From assembly GCA_027604705.1 (NCBI GenBank), contig JADHYV010000094.1:1-62555 (forward strand): a DNA stretch of 62,555 bases, in the 5' to 3' direction. A model generated the notes under the pieces. The model saw nothing but the letters and a program-made list of their open reading frames with translations. It made no database searches and was not told where the DNA came from. Numbering within the stretch: position 1 is the first letter of the stretch; each line of letters begins with the position of its first letter. The position numbers and the translations under genes are program-made. Positions 1-11,941 of this stretch are shown here, piece by piece. The DNA comes from Allomyces arbusculus. Its lineage: Eukaryota > Blastocladiomycota > Blastocladiomycetes > Blastocladiales > Blastocladiaceae.

Positions 1-146
1 TCTGCGGCAACGACGAATTCGGAGCGCCACCAGGTGCCGACAATAGAAAAGGGCAGCAGCAGGCCATACTGGACGGTTGTGAGGTTGGTGGCGGCGGCTG
101 TGGCAGGTGCGGTGCTGTTGGCGACGATGGTGACGGTGCTGGACAT
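1..146 (-). CDS. Amino-terminal fragment of a multicopy membrane-protein gene (left-end copy)
   Basis: An ATG at 146-144 on the minus strand opens 48 codons that run off the window edge. The first 25 residues are rich in Ser, Thr, Ala and Asn and hold two N-x-T sequons (NST and NLT). A hydrophobic stretch (YGLLLPFSIVGTWW) follows. This fits an extracellular or lumenal N-terminus leading into a first membrane helix, which is inference. A near-identical start lies at 62410-62555 on the plus strand, also exactly 146 bases from its end. The two share the same 48-codon length; many differences are synonymous or conservative, and the outer 77 bases are identical. That supports real coding sequence from a gene family. 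The family is not recognised; a multi-pass receptor is only a guess. Confidence 0.6.
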   Translation of the reverse strand, partial: MSSTVTIVANSTAPATAAATNLTTVQYGLLLPFSIVGTWWRSEFVVAA

Positions 147-731
147 GGTGGTCGTGACGGCGACAGGGAAGGCGCGGGACGGAGCAGCAACGCGACGGCA
201 TGGAGGTCCTGATCCAGAAACTTAGTTGATCAGCTCCGACGAGGAGGCGATGGCCATGTGGCCGCCCTGGACGGGGGTGCGTTCGAACGGGGGGCCGGTG
301 CACGCGGCGGCGCGGCGCGGTTCGCCGTCGTTGCAGCAGGTGGGCGGTGCGCGCTGCTGGAAGCTGGGTCGCGGGCGGAATCGTCGCGCAGATGTGCGTG
401 CGCGCTTCCGTGCGAACGGGGGCGGCGCGGTGTTCAGGCGTCTCGCGTTTTGGCCGCGGGACACACACGTGGGCCACGCGACCAATGCACGGACCCATGG
501 TTGGCTTGCGATGGGTCTGGCAGCCACCGCAACCGCACCGGTCACTGCGCGCCCACCGCACCGCCAGCAACCGCCAACCACCAACCCACCACCGCGGCCG
601 ACTCCAGAATCGTCTTGGCTGATCTGCGGCCCAACCACGACGGACGACGGCCGGCTACTTCCACGACAGCATCAACAACAGCAGCCACACGACGCACGCC
701 AGCATCTCAACGCGCCGCAACACCGCCCGCC
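147..731. other. Intergenic region between divergent genes
   Basis: This stretch lies between the start of the left-end membrane-protein gene (minus) and the ATG of the WD40 gene at 732 (plus), so it should contain both promoters. It is GC-rich, with no TATA box that I can defend. An in-frame extension upstream of 732 stays open but is Arg/Ala-rich, without conserved features, and is treated as leader. Confidence 0.4.
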
Positions 732-3700
732 ATGGTCGAGCTCCGCAAGCGCGCGCCGCGTCGCCCATACACCGGCGACCTGCTCGCCCTTGTACCAGAC
801 CTGCTTGGCGACGACACCGACCCCTCTTCGTCGGCAGCCTCCTCGTCTCCGGCGCCCCCGCCCGCCGCGCCCATCACACGCCGCGGCCGTGCGTCCCGCG
901 CCGTCGTCCAAGAGTCCGCCGTATCCAGCTCGCCCGACAGCGACCATGCCGAACCTATGGCCGTCGACACCGCTGATCCGGCGCGTGCGATCGCAAACAG
1001 CAGTCGAAACCGAAGCCAAAGTACGGGCAGCAGCCCAAGTCGCAGCAGCAGCCGAAGCAGTAGTCGTGCTCTGAGCCCTGTCGCGGGGGCTCCACCCAGC
1101 ACGCGAGGAACGCGCGGTCGTGGACGCGTCGGCCGGCCTCGTGGTCGTGGTCGAGGACGTGGCCGTGGTCGTGGTCGCGGTGCCGCTGCCGATGCGCCCG
1201 CCGAGCCGGAACAGCCTGCGGGCCCCGTGCCGCCGTCGCCGATCGAACCTGCTCCGCCGCAATCCGAGCCAGCAACGCCGCAGGTCGCGAACGGGACACT
1301 CGCAACCGACCGTGCCGAAAGCCCGATATTTGCGACGCCCGCCGTGCCAATCCAGTGGCCACCCGCTCCCGTCCCTGCCGTGCCCGCGCCCGCGCTTCCT
1401 CTTCCTCTCTTTGATCCGTCCGTCGGCGTAGCACTTCCTGCAGGCGACCACGACGACGCGGCCGCTCTAGCGCTGGCCCCGTTTGACCCGGAGTCGTTTA
1501 ATTTCTCGGCACCCGTCAACCCGGCCACGATCCCCGTCCTGCCCGTGCATCTTGCCGCGCGTGACCGGCTTGTCCACCTCATTGCCGACCGCCTCTACGA
1601 GTTGCACGATCAGGCCCCGCTCACGGGCGTCGCGCCGCGCCTACGCGACCGCGGTGCTACTCCCGGGCCCGTTCGTCGTCCTAAGCCGGGCACGCCGCTC
1701 GCTGGACCGGATGGCGAGCCCGTTGTGGCCGAAAAGCGCCGCGGTCGGCCGAAAAAAACTCGCACCGACGAGACTGCCGACACGCTAACGCGTGATTTGA
1801 CGCCAGTACCCCCCGAGACGCCTGCGCGAGAAGGGACTCCACCGCCACCACCATCCGCTACGGCCACTCCCGTCTCGGCACCGAGCCTCCCGGCACGCAC
1901 GACGGCGCTGGTCGTGCGCACGCGCGGCGACGGCAAATACACGTGCCCCGCGCACGTATGCCGCCCCATGGCCCCGAACCGGTCGGCATTTGTGAGCCAC
2001 ATCCGCTACGCCGAGCACGCGATCGATGTGGTCCTCGCTGCCATTTACCCGCGCGGCGCGGATCCGCGGTCGGACCTGTGCGGGACCCTCCCGGACTCGC
2101 ACCCGTTGACGAAAGTCCGCGCCGACTTTGTCGAGCTGCTGCTGCACATCCCGCTGCCTCTCTACCCGGTCCACGTCCCGCTCGTCGTGCAGTTGCCCGG
2201 CGTCAATATTGACTACAGCTTCCCAATGGTCCTCAGTCCGCCCGCGTGGGACTTATACGCTTACCCACAGCTCAAGCGTATCATCACCGACCCGGACCGC
2301 CCGGGCCTGCACCATGTGACGTCCTTGATTGCCGCATCGGTCCAGGCCAAGGCCGCGGCAGTCGTCGCCATGACCCAGGCGCCGTCCCGTGGGCCAACGC
2401 CCGTCATGGCCTCGTCTACGCCAAAACCCACGGCACGATCAATGCCCGCACCCGACACACCGGCACCTTCGGCGTCGGGTTGGAGCATGGCGGATGTTGC
2501 GGTCCTAGAAGCCAAGGCACGCAAGTCGGCCGCGGCGCCGCGGCGGAAATCGCGGTCGGGGTCGAGCGCGCAAGAGGAAACGATTGGCCGGAACGCATTG
2601 CTCATGGCCCATTCGCTCGCGGGACCGGTCGTTGACCAAGCGCTCGAGACCAACGTGTATGCTGTGAAAGAGGCGACGTGGACGCTCTGGGACCAGGTGA
2701 TGCCGGCGAACCCGTGGGAAATGTACGCGGAGATGGTGGATCCGGCGGCGGTCATGGCGCAGTGGCCCGAGGTGCCGGCCGTAAAGGTGGAGTTGAATCA
2801 GGGGACCAAGACGGCCGTGGATGCGACGTTGCAGCGGTTTGAGTCGATGTCGTTTGGCACGTGGCTTCTCGCTCAAATATTTCTCATCGCGCTGCCTCTC
2901 ACCACTGATGTCCCCCCAACGTACGTAGATACGAGCCGCCGCGGCTTCGTGCTCAACACGGGCGGGTCCGTCTGGGGGCTCGACTGGATGGGCGAGTACT
3001 TGGCCGTGAGTGGGTACCTGACCCCAAACGAGCACCACGCCGTTGGCGCCCGCGTCGTGGGTCCCGGCACGATCCAGATCTGGCACATTCCAACGTCCAC
3101 CCCCGACGACGCCCCGGGTCCGCCCGCTGCGACACTCGCGCTCTGCATCGTGCACGAATGGGGCCCCTGCTTTGACCTGCACTGGTGGCCCGTCAGCATC
3201 AACGAGCCGGTCGACTCGCCACGACTCGGCCTGCTCGGCGCGTGTTTCGGCGACGGCAAGTTCCGCGTCCTTGCGGTCCCACGCCCGCACGCGCGCGACG
3301 ACGCGGCCATGGACGTGGATGGCGCCAGTGCGACTACGACCTACCTCGCGCCACATACCGTATTTTTCGAGCACACCGTCGACGGAACGACCTGTTTCAA
3401 ATTCACCTGGGGCGGTGCCGCGCGCGTGGCCATTGGCTGTGCCGACGGGTCCTTGTCGGTGATCGACTGGCCGTCCGTCGCGGCGCGCACATGTACCGCC
3501 CCGGCCCTGCACATTCCGGCGCACGACGCGTTCGTGCGCGACTTGGCGTTCGAGGGTGGGTCCAACCCGCTCGACCCGTACCAGCTCGTCACATGCGGCG
3601 CCGACGGCCGCATGCTCTCGTGGGACTTGAGGGATTTAGGCGTCGCGTGCCAACTGCACCGCGCACGCGCATTTCTCATGTCGGTCGCGTGGTCAGCGCC

Positions 3701-4297
3701 GTTTGATCATGTCCTGTACGCGGACTCGGACCACGCCGTGCGCGTGTTCCGCCCGGGGAATGCGACGGCGCCCGCGCACGCGGCGGTCACGCATGCTGCC
3801 ACCATATGGGCCGTGCGCGCGTCGAACTGGCACCCGTTTTTGGCGTCGGCGTCGGCCGATGGGACGGTGCAGATCACCAATGGCAATCGCGTAGCCACGG
3901 GGGCCGCGCGGGCCGTCAAGTCGATGCCGTGTGTGACGCTCACGGTCGTGGATGTGCGCAAGTCCGAGGACGGGGTCATGGTAATGGCAGATAGGCAGCA
4001 GTTCCATGACCATCGGGGTGGAGCGGCCGCGGTGGCCGCGGGTGCGGGAACCGGGAGGACCAAGTTGGATGCGCCAGTGATCAAGTTTGATGATGAAGTG
4101 GCGCTGCAAGTGGTACGTTTCGACGCTGTGTCTTTCGGGGTGGGTTGAGGGGAAGAGGAAGGGACTGACGATTGTCGTGGTGGGGGTGTCTGTAGGTAGC
4201 TTGGAGCAACGTGCGCGAGACCTGCGGCTGGCTCGCGAGCGGTGGCAGTGCCGGTCTGGTGCGTGTCGAGAACGTGGCGGTCGAACCGGTCGAGTGA
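732..4297 (+). CDS. WD40 protein resembling a TFIIIC subunit (Tfc6/GTF3C2 type)
   Basis: Exons 732-4112 and 4196-4297; the 83-nt intron starts GTACGT. The product is about 1160 residues. It has a low-complexity N-terminus and an RG-rich AT-hook-like run near residues 125-152. A second AT-hook (KRRGRPKK) lies near 335, and a single Cys/His finger (C-x4-C with two His) near 404-428. A WD40 propeller runs from about residue 733 to the end. The propeller phrases LNTGGSVWGLDW, HEWGPCFDLHWWP and GLLGACFGDGKFRV match the style of TFIIIC tau91/GTF3C2, which helps recruit RNA polymerase III to tRNA and 5S genes. The ATG at 732 was chosen because its context is strong (GCCATGG) and the protein becomes family-like from there. 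The subunit assignment is inference; WD40 folds are easily confused. Confidence 0.7.
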
Positions 4298-5398
4298 GGA
4301 CGGTGGAGAGGATGGGACGTGCAAGGCTCGTTCGACGACACGAAATGACGGTTGGCGTGCGATGCTTGGCCGAAATACACTTTTTTTTGGCGATGCAAGT
4401 CTTGGCGCACATCACCTGCCGCCTCCTCCTGGCCGACTGTGGTTGCCACCATGACCATGGAGGAGAACTGATCCTCCAGAATTCTCTTGTTGCACATTTG
4501 CATTGAAGAGAGGAACATGGATCAGGGACATTTGATGTCAGCGCAGATCAGAAACGCCCAGAATTCACAAGAAAGCGTGGTGGGATAGGAACGCCAACGA
4601 CGCGCGGGTGCTGCTGCATCAACCTCGAGATAGAATGAGCTTGTTCTTGGCAAAATGGCCCGGGATGGGCAAGGGTCATTCGGCATTTTCGTGCCAAACT
4701 GCCAAGGATGGTTGGATGATGCGGAACCTGATTGGTACGGGCGCCGTGGCGTGGCTTGTACTGGGATTTTTGGGTCGAGCCGATTTGGTTGGATTCATGA
4801 CTCTTTGCGCAACTCGGCATGCCCACCACGCCCACGCGTCTGGCACCCTGGTCTGCTCCGTGCTCGGCCAGTGCAGCTCTTTTAAGGAGCTGGGCAAACT
4901 GGAGCTCCAAGGTCGCCATGGCCATGGTGGGGTCGCGACTCCATGCACGCCAGTCGTGGAGGACGCCGATGAAGCAAATTCTCCAGTCGGAAATCGTAAT
5001 CGCGCGCGCATGGAAGCGTCGCGCGCGTCGAGTGGTGCCTTCGCTGCGCCCGGTTTGCCGCGGATGCGCAACAAATGGACTTCATGGCCAAGAATCCCCA
5101 CCGAACCCTTGCCTCAAAAAACGCAAGAGAGAATTTACGCACCAACCATGCTGCGCCATTGGAGCGGCGGCCTTGGCACCTGTTGACCGCACCCACGGTT
5201 TATTGGTGAGGAGCCGGCGCCGGCAGGAGTGGACCCACTCGTCGGCGCGCGCATCGACCCCGCAAGGAGAGTCTGCGGGCCGTCGTAAAATGGCCGAGGG
5301 CCGACTCGCTTTCCACGTCGCTCGCCCGCGCGCGCTCTTCTCTCAATCAATCCACCATCACCGCGTCCCCGACTCGACCCGCGGCCTCACCACGCACG
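4298..5398. other. Intergenic region, possibly with a small unrecognised gene
   Basis: Apart from the weak minus-strand ORF listed separately, nothing firm is visible. The last 200 bases are CT-rich, as expected for the leader of the following glycosyltransferase gene. Confidence 0.3.
4548..4925 (-). CDS. Low-confidence hypothetical small protein
   Basis: This is a 125-codon minus-strand ORF. Its first 26 residues (ending FAQLLKRAALAEHGADQ) look like a real amphipathic helix. The same frame continues upstream without a stop to about 5070, through a Trp-rich, hydrophobic patch including SDWRICFIGVLHDWRAW. That is unlike the Arg/Pro-rich shadow ORFs elsewhere. The helix ends at a possible GTGCCA donor, so the gene could be spliced. 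I recognise no family, and the region could equally be non-coding. Confidence 0.25.
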   Translation of the reverse strand: MAMATLELQFAQLLKRAALAEHGADQGARRVGVVGMPSCAKSHESNQIGSTQKSQYKPRHGARTNQVPHHPTILGSLARKCRMTLAHPGPFCQEQAHSISRLMQQHPRVVGVPIPPRFLVNSGRF

Positions 5399-7316
5399 AT
5401 GCGGTCCGAGACCACGTTTTCCAATTCGACGGCAACGGCCGCGCACGTCCAGGACCGGCGCGCGGCACCACAACAATGCTGGGCCGAGGCGGCTTCGCCA
5501 ATGAACTCGCCAACGACGTCTTCCGACGACGGCAGTGACTACCGCGTCGACTATGCCGCTGCCGGCGACCGCGATGGCGACCGACTCTATCCGCACGACA
5601 AGGCGCCCGCAGGCTGGCCCCGGACAGGAACGCCAGTCGACAAGGGCTCGTCATGGCGCGCGTGGTCGTTTGGCTGGCGGTCAAGCAGCGCACGCCATGC
5701 ACCCGTCCTCCCGCGTCACTTGGATTCGCCAGTCGTCGGTGGACCAGCTCGGCGGTCGCGATGTGCTCGCCTGTGCATGACCCTCATTCTCGTCGCGTCG
5801 CTCGTCGCGGTCCTGGCGTCGCTCTACCTATGCTCCGTGCCCGATGAACCGGTCGTGCCGGTCGAAACGCTCGAAAAGGAACGGCCTCGGGACGCGCCGC
5901 AAGAATGGCCGTCCGGCCGTCGTCCGCTGTTCATGGACGCGGCCAAGGCTCCACCAATCGAGCTCGATAACGAACCGCCAGTTCCCTCCACTTCCTCTGC
6001 CGCCCACGACGACCCACTTTCCGCCGCCGGCGCCGCCGCGCTACTTTCATTCCCGGGCGCCTACACGCGCGCGACCTGCGGTGCCTTCCCATCTCTGCTC
6101 TACGACGCGAGCCGCAAGGCCGCCGCACACTGGCAAGGACGGCTCAACGAGGACCTCGTGAACCGCACGCTCGACGACTGCCGGGGCCGCAACTACGAGT
6201 GTTTTGGGGTGCAGTGGATCGACGGCGAGCTCTATGTACAGACGCCGTTACCTCCCGCGTTCCAGTCGCGCACCATGTCCTATTTCGTGCAGCTATGGCA
6301 CATGCTCAAGTCGGGCCACGAGCCGCTCGAAAACTTCGAGTTTGTGCAGTTCACGGGTGATTCGATTTACGGCACCGATTTGCCGTACTGGTGCGGCTCG
6401 CAGGCAATCGGGCAGCACTCGGCGTTTGTGGTGCCCGAGTGGTCGTTTTTCGGTACGTTGATGCTTGCTCTACCCTCTCTTGTCCCGTTGCGAAATGCAG
6501 GCTGACACGGGTTTGGCCGCACTAGCATTCCCCGAAGTGGGCACGCCCTCGTACGAATATGGCGCGCGCAAAGCCCGCGCCGCCGGCGCCTCGACACCTT
6601 GGCACAAGAAACGCCCCGAGGTCCTCTTCCGCGGCGCGATTCTCGGCGACGCGCGCAATGAACTCGAGCGGCACATGGCCGGCTTTGCCGACGACCCGCT
6701 GCTCAATATCCAACGCGCGCGGCACGACAACTTCATCTCCGGCCACGACCAGTGCCACTGGCAGCACTTGCTCTATGTCGACGGGTGGGCGCAATCCGGC
6801 CGGCTCAAGTACCAGCTGCAGTGCCGGACCGTGATCATTGCGCACCCGCCGGGGTTCCACGAGTACTTTACCCCGTTCTTGCGCAACGGCACGCACTGGT
6901 TCGAGCTCCCGCCGCCGCAAGCAAACGAGACGCAGTGGTCGGTCTTGCCGTCGTTTGTGCGCCGCGTGCGCACCGAGTACTCGGCGGATCAGATGGCCAA
7001 AATCGCCGACCACGCCGCACTGCTGACCAAGTGGATCTTTGACCCGGTCGTGCGCACATGCGTGACGCTCGATACAGCGTGGACGTATACGCGCGCCATG
7101 ACCTACCGTCCAACACGCGTGCGCGAAGGGTACCGCCCGCTCGAGGAGTTGCTCACGCGGCACGTCTGGGACGCGTTGGTGGAAGGGCAGGACAAGATCG
7201 AGGCGCTGGAAAGGACCGTCGAGGAGGTGCAGCGCGAGCGCGATGCGTTGCGCGCGGCCATGGCGGAGTACGATGGGTTCGCGGAGGGGATGCCGGCGCT
7301 GGACGTCGTGACGTGA
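5399..7316 (+). CDS. GT90 (CAP10-like) glycosyltransferase, type II membrane protein
   Basis: Exons 5399-6452 and 6526-7316, giving 614 residues. A 73-nt intron (GTACGT...ACTAG) must use the acceptor at 6525; an earlier AG at 6500 would put a stop in frame. Residues about 126-145 are a single hydrophobic helix after a Ser/Arg-rich cytoplasmic tail, so the catalytic part should face the Golgi lumen. The luminal part contains the CAP10 hallmarks: a WSFF-AFPEVG segment across the splice, a KRPEVLFRG segment and a YLLYVDGW-like sugar-nucleotide loop (HLLYVDGWAQSGR). The C-terminus is a short coiled coil rich in Glu and Arg. CAP10/KTELC enzymes transfer xylose, mannose or glucose to proteins or polysaccharides; the donor sugar here cannot be told. 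Confidence 0.85.
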
Positions 7317-8076
7317 TAATTGGTCGTTATCTTTTTTGTTGCACTAATCGTTTTTTATTTATGGTGTTGCTTTTCCAGCTTTTGATTGCAGGTTCTTGCA
7401 GTCTCTTGTGTGCGGCCGCGGCAGCGTGTGCACCAAGGTCGTCTTTTCATGATACAATCTAGCATTTTCCAACGATCATTTTATTCCGGCTGGCGTCGAG
7501 ATATTATTCGCGAGCCAGACGCCCCGGGGTGTGGCCGGATGCCGCGGTTGTGGAGGAAGCTGCTGGCGCGAGACGTGTCGCGGTGGGAGACAGCTGCACA
7601 GAAGGCAGGTGATCGCGCGTCCCACCTTGCCCTGCCCTGCAGCCTCGAGAACCACATAGTCGCGCTTCACACCCTGATCAGGTCGCAAAATGAAATTCGA
7701 AAAGTCCCCCGTTCCAGCCTTCATCGTGTCAGGAAACCAGCACCATCGTCGCCTCCGCCGCTCCGTGCCGTCCCCCGTTGTTCTGCTCCCCAATCGCCCC
7801 CTGCCCCGTCGCCTGCTGCCTCGAAGTTGCGACCCGACACGCTCGTAACCCGACCTGATCCGCCTCGGCGCCCACACGCCCGCCCGTTCCATTGTCCCGG
7901 CGCACACCGCTCGATTTAAACCGACGCGACCCCGCTGAACCGCACCCGGCCCGCTTCGACCCGCCCGACTTACGTCTTTCTCCCCACATTTCGACGCTCG
8001 CGTGAAACTCTCCTCGTTGGGTCATCTTTTTCGCCGTGATCTGCCCCTACCACCACCACCGCAACCAACTATCATC
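7317..8076. other. Intergenic region
   Basis: It begins with a T-rich probable 3' trailer of the GT90 gene. Its last 350 bases are C/T-rich and form the promoter and leader of the coactosin gene. No ORF, tRNA or repeat is supportable. Confidence 0.35.
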
Positions 8077-9194
8077 ATGCCCGGCGTCGGTGTTGCTGCT
8101 GTACGTTGCCGCCGCATATCCGATGCGACGTCGACGCGTGGTGGGCCCGTTGCAAGCGCATAAAATGCCTTGATCCGGGCCCGCCAAGCGTTTCTCGGCG
8201 TGCAATCGAACGTGATCCGCTCACCAACGCGCTCTCGTGTCGCGTATTGCCCGCACCGTCGCCTGCCCGCTGCATTTGACCTCGCGCGACGCCTTCCCGC
8301 CGCGATCAACGCTAGGCCCCCGAAATCTCGACCACGTACGAGGGTACGCTGAGCGCGTCGAGCGGAGATTCGTTTCCTTGAGCGGCTTTCTCATTTGCGA
8401 TTCCCGACTCCCCCGATTGTAGAGGTTCGCAATGACAAGCTCGACACGAACTGGCTGTACGTGAATTGACCCTCCGTGTCCAACACTGCCACGATTTGTG
8501 AACCTGACACGCCCGTATTTCTTTATCTAGCTATTTGTCGTACGAGGACGGCACCGACAAGCTGCAGGTCGCCGGCAAGGGTACTGCATCCCTCTTCTCG
8601 TCGTCGTTGTCGTCGTCGTCGCGTGGGATCGTGGATACGCTGCGGCGCGCGCGATGTCTGAACCGCGCGTCCATGTCAAGGGCCCGGCATAGGCTCACCC
8701 GCGAGCGCTCCCCTCATCGAAATAGGCAAGGGCGGGCTGACCGAGTTTGTGACCAAGCTCAAGGACGACCAGGCCGGGTTCGGGTACGTGCGCGTGACGG
8801 TCGGCAACGACCAGCTCTCGCAGCGCGCCAAGTTTGTGCTTGTCTCGTGGTGTGGTCCCAACGTCAAGGTCATGCGCAAGGCCAAGCTCTCGGTACATAT
8901 GCGATTCACGCGACGCGCGTGCGGCGATTTCGAGGAGCTCACCGCCGTTTCGCGTCGGATGTCAGGTGCACATTGCCGAGGTCAAGCAGACGCTGCCTGT
9001 CTTTGCCGTGGAGATCCAGACGTCGACGCTGGCCGACTTGAAGGAGGATGCGGTCATTACCAAGCTCAAGAAGGCCATGGGCGCCAACTACGACCGGTAC
9101 GCGTGTTCAATTCGAGATACGATTGGCCTTGGCGTGGACAGTGTGACTGACCTGGTTCGGTTTGGCGTTGGGTAGGCAAAACTCGGAGTACTGA
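8077..9194 (+). CDS. COTL1-like: Coactosin-like ADF-homology actin-binding protein
   Basis: Seven exons: 8077-8100, 8316-8343, 8423-8456, 8531-8580, 8726-8892, 8966-9096 and 9176-9194. They total 453 nt, or 150 residues, close to the usual 140-150 of coactosins. All junctions keep phase and rebuild the family sequence: an IxxxYEEVRNDKLDTNW opening, GFGYVRVTVGN in the core, FVLVSWCGPNVKVMRKAKLSVH, and a GANYDRQ ending. Coactosin binds F-actin and protects it from capping; it acts in the cytosol at the actin cortex. It is a single ADF-H domain without a signal or membrane helix. The very small exons (24, 28, 34 and 19 nt) would be missed by simple ORF calling. Function rests on the family. Confidence 0.92.
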
Positions 9195-9855
9195 GAGGGC
9201 GGCCTTTTCGCGTCCGGCCTTCGCAGTAGCGTCATTCAAAGGCCGTTGTTGTGGTCGACGAATTTCATCGTCTTCGTTTCGTTCTCGTCCAGATTCTTTG
9301 GAGAATATATCCCCCCATTAAGTTGATATTCAAATGGGCACAAATTACAACTGCCAGAGCGCAAGCAGTCGCCTCTGTGGGTTGAGATCACCATGGAACT
9401 GTCGCCCACAGCCAACCAACCATACAAGTCCGATAGATGTTGTGGAGGATGGGGATCAGAGCCACACCTCCACAGAAGCCAGATCCCACCAACCTGAGTC
9501 AAAACGGAGCATGATTCATTTGTTTTGGTGCTGATATCAGATCATGCAGGCGTGTTGTCAGCAGTGGGCCCAGCACCAGCTGGTGAACATGGCTCTTGAT
9601 CAAGGTTGTGGTTCTTGGCTGTGCTTGCAGTCTTATTCCATCATCTTGTCTTTGTTACATGTTCCCCTCCCCGCCTGCATGGAAATATGATGCCCATGCG
9701 CTGTGGCGACGAGGAAAAATAGGTGGGCCGGTTGCCGTCCGTGACGGTTGGGCGCGCTGGAGTAAGATAAAAGGGGCAGAATTAGAAGGCCATGAAGCTT
9801 CCTTCAAATTGTACGAAGGCCAAGAGAATCATCCGCACGACTCCCAAGAAAAAGA
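9195..9855. other. Intergenic region between coactosin and tRNA-Leu
   Basis: AT content is higher than in the genes (for example 9290-9350). No coding frame is supportable. The stretch of A residues at 9849-9853, read on the minus strand, is the T-run ending the tRNA gene. Confidence 0.4.
9849..9853 (-). terminator. RNA polymerase III T-run after tRNA-Leu
   Basis: Five consecutive T residues on the transcribed-sense minus strand lie three bases beyond the tRNA 3' end. This is the usual position and form of a pol III terminator. Confidence 0.8.
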
Positions 9856-9938
9856 TGTGAAGGACGGGATTCGAACCCGCGCCTCCGGGGAGACTGGTGC
9901 CTAAAACCAGCGCCTTAGACCAACTCGGCCACCTTCAC
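9856..9938 (-). tRNA. tRNA-Leu, anticodon UAG
   Basis: Read on the minus strand, the 83-nt gene begins GTGAAGG and ends CCTTCAC plus an A discriminator, giving a perfect 7-bp acceptor stem. The anticodon stem CTGGT/ACCAG encloses the loop TTTAGGC, giving anticodon TAG, which reads CUA leucine codons. The long variable arm (TCTCCCCGGAGGC region) is the class II feature of tRNA-Leu. The T-arm has the B-box GGTTCGAATCC. No intron is present. A run of five T residues follows the 3' end and should terminate RNA polymerase III. Confidence 0.95.
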
Positions 9939-10462
9939 TTGGCGAATAAGCCGAATCATAATTTATAATGTCTAAATAGCTTAATTGTTAGCTATCGAGG
10001 TCAAAAAGCCATCATTGGTTGAACGTTGTGCTCGCTGTCACTGGTCCACATCAGGAACGCATCATCGAGGCGCATATTTTGGCCCGCACTTGGTGCATCT
10101 TGTTGCCAGCACGGCCGCTGCCAAGTGAACCGCATCAACAGCCGGACCAGTCGCTGCAGCCGGGTCCTGCACGCGTGGGGCGCCATCGACACGCGAAGAC
10201 AGCAACACATTTCGAGTTGCTGTCAACACCGACTCGAGGACCCAGTCGTACTAGTTTGCGCCGTTACGAACTGGGCGCATATCGAGCTCTCTTCCCCACC
10301 ATTTTGTCCGGTGCGCGTGCCGCCGTCGCAAGCGTCGCGAGGGATCAGCGGCACTGCCAGGATTACCCGACCGCCGTCATCCCTGGCACGCTCACCAACC
10401 AAACCCACAAGCTGCGTTGGACCGTCCCCGCGCAACGATTCGATTCGACTTGTGTTGCAATC
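9939..10462. other. Upstream region of tRNA-Leu and of the DHHC gene
   Basis: The tRNA (minus) and the palmitoyltransferase gene (plus) are divergent, so this stretch holds both upstream regions. The first 80 bases are AT-rich; the rest is mixed. The ORFs that cross it lack conserved features. Confidence 0.35.
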
Positions 10463-11941
10463 ATGGATCTGCAGAATGTGCTCTTTGTCGTCGTCGTCGT
10501 GTTCCTGATCACGTTCATCCCGATCTCGGCGCACTTATACGTGTTCCCGGATTTCATCATTTGGGGCAGCTCGTGGTCGGCGATGGCATTCTACGTCGTG
10601 TTTGATATGGCCGTGCTGAATCTCTGGTTCAACTACACGATGGCTATTGTCACGGACCCGGGACGCGTGCCGCCGAAATGGGTGCGTTCGCTCAATGCTG
10701 GGCAGTGAAATGGCGCGCGGAGGCGTATGTCTGACGCTCGCTCGCCTGCTCGCTGCAACAGGAACCGGCACCGACGAGCGGCGTCATGGAGGTCAAGAAC
10801 TCGACGTCGGCGCCGCGGTACTGCAGAACGTGCCAGCAGTTCAAGCCGCCGCGTACGCACCATTGCAGTCAATGCGACCGGTATGAATCAGGCCGTCTTG
10901 ATTCTCGCCGTGCGCACGCGTGCGATTCCTGACGACACGGCCGTATAGATGCGTGCTCAAGATGGACCACCATTGCCCGTGGGTCAACAACTGTATCGGA
11001 TTCAATAACCAGGCCTATTTCGTGCGGTTCCTGTTCTGGGTCGACGTTGCGACGGGCATGTGCGTGACGGTGCTCGCCTGGCGGCTCTACGACTGGTTCA
11101 CGCAAACGTATCCGGCGTGGGTACGGCTGCCCTAGTCCATTTTTCCGCGATTCGCATTGTCCGTGCTAGCGCTCACCGACTGGACCTTTCATTTCGGCAG
11201 TACTACTCAGACGTTGTGCTCTACCAGCTCGTCGTCGCGATCATCGACATTTGCATGGCCGTGCCTGTCTTCCTCACGGTCGGCACACTCTCGATCTACC
11301 ACTTCTACTACATCGTGACCAACTGCACGACCATCGAGTCCATGGAAAAAGAGCGCAAGGCTGTTGTGCGGCGCATGGACGACGGCATGGTCGGCAACGT
11401 ACGTCTTCCCCTCCCTTCTTTTTTGCTCCTCCCACGCTTTCCACCCTGACCAGTGACGCTCCCGCCCCTCTAGATCGAGAACCCGTACGACATCGACTGG
11501 TGGACCAACATCAAATCCGTCTTCGGGCGCAACCCGATCTTCTGGTGCTTCCCACGGAGTCTCGCGCACCCGGTCCCCACGGAATGCGGCGATGGCACCG
11601 TCTTCCCAATCAACATGACGCACGTTGAGTCGTGGTCGGCGCCTGCTGAACCCAAGCACCACCATGGGCGGCACGTACGTCGCGGGTCCGAGGGGTACGA
11701 GATCGATATGGGCGCGACCTACTACGCCGAGCAAGCCGCCGACCCGTACGCTGGGTGGCACCACCAGGCGAACGTGGATCAAGTCGGCACGCAGTACCAG
11801 GTGCCCGCGACGGTGCACGGGTACTCGCCGGCGGCGATGGACGACTACGAAGATCATATTCCGCTTGCCGAAGTGCGCAGCGGGATGCGGAAGCGGTCGG
11901 CGTCCCGCGGGCGCGGGTTGCCGGACAAGAAGGATATTTGA
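10463..11941 (+). CDS. DHHC-type protein S-palmitoyltransferase
   Basis: Five exons: 10463-10681, 10762-10880, 10949-11120, 11201-11398 and 11474-11941, giving 391 residues. Two membrane helices come first. Then comes the zinc-binding Cys-rich domain ([22 protein letters not shown]) ending in the catalytic D119-H-H-C122 in [13 protein letters not shown]. Two more helices follow, and a TTIES segment close to the family TTxE motif. The [16 protein letters not shown] segment is typical of PFA-type fungal enzymes. The Cys of DHHC carries the palmitoyl intermediate; substrates are cytosolic-face proteins of the ER, Golgi or plasma membrane. The C-terminal 110 residues are polar and less conserved. 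Which PFA subfamily it belongs to is uncertain. Confidence 0.93.

Noticed and set aside
226-1074. Plus-strand ORF of 282 codons overlapping the start of the WD40 gene
   Set aside because: Arg/Pro/His-rich shadow of the WD40 gene in another frame.
2861-2928. Possible intron in the WD40 gene (GTGGCT...GTAG)
   Set aside because: Removing 68 nt would break the frame, no donor of the right phase exists for that acceptor, and the frame is open across it.
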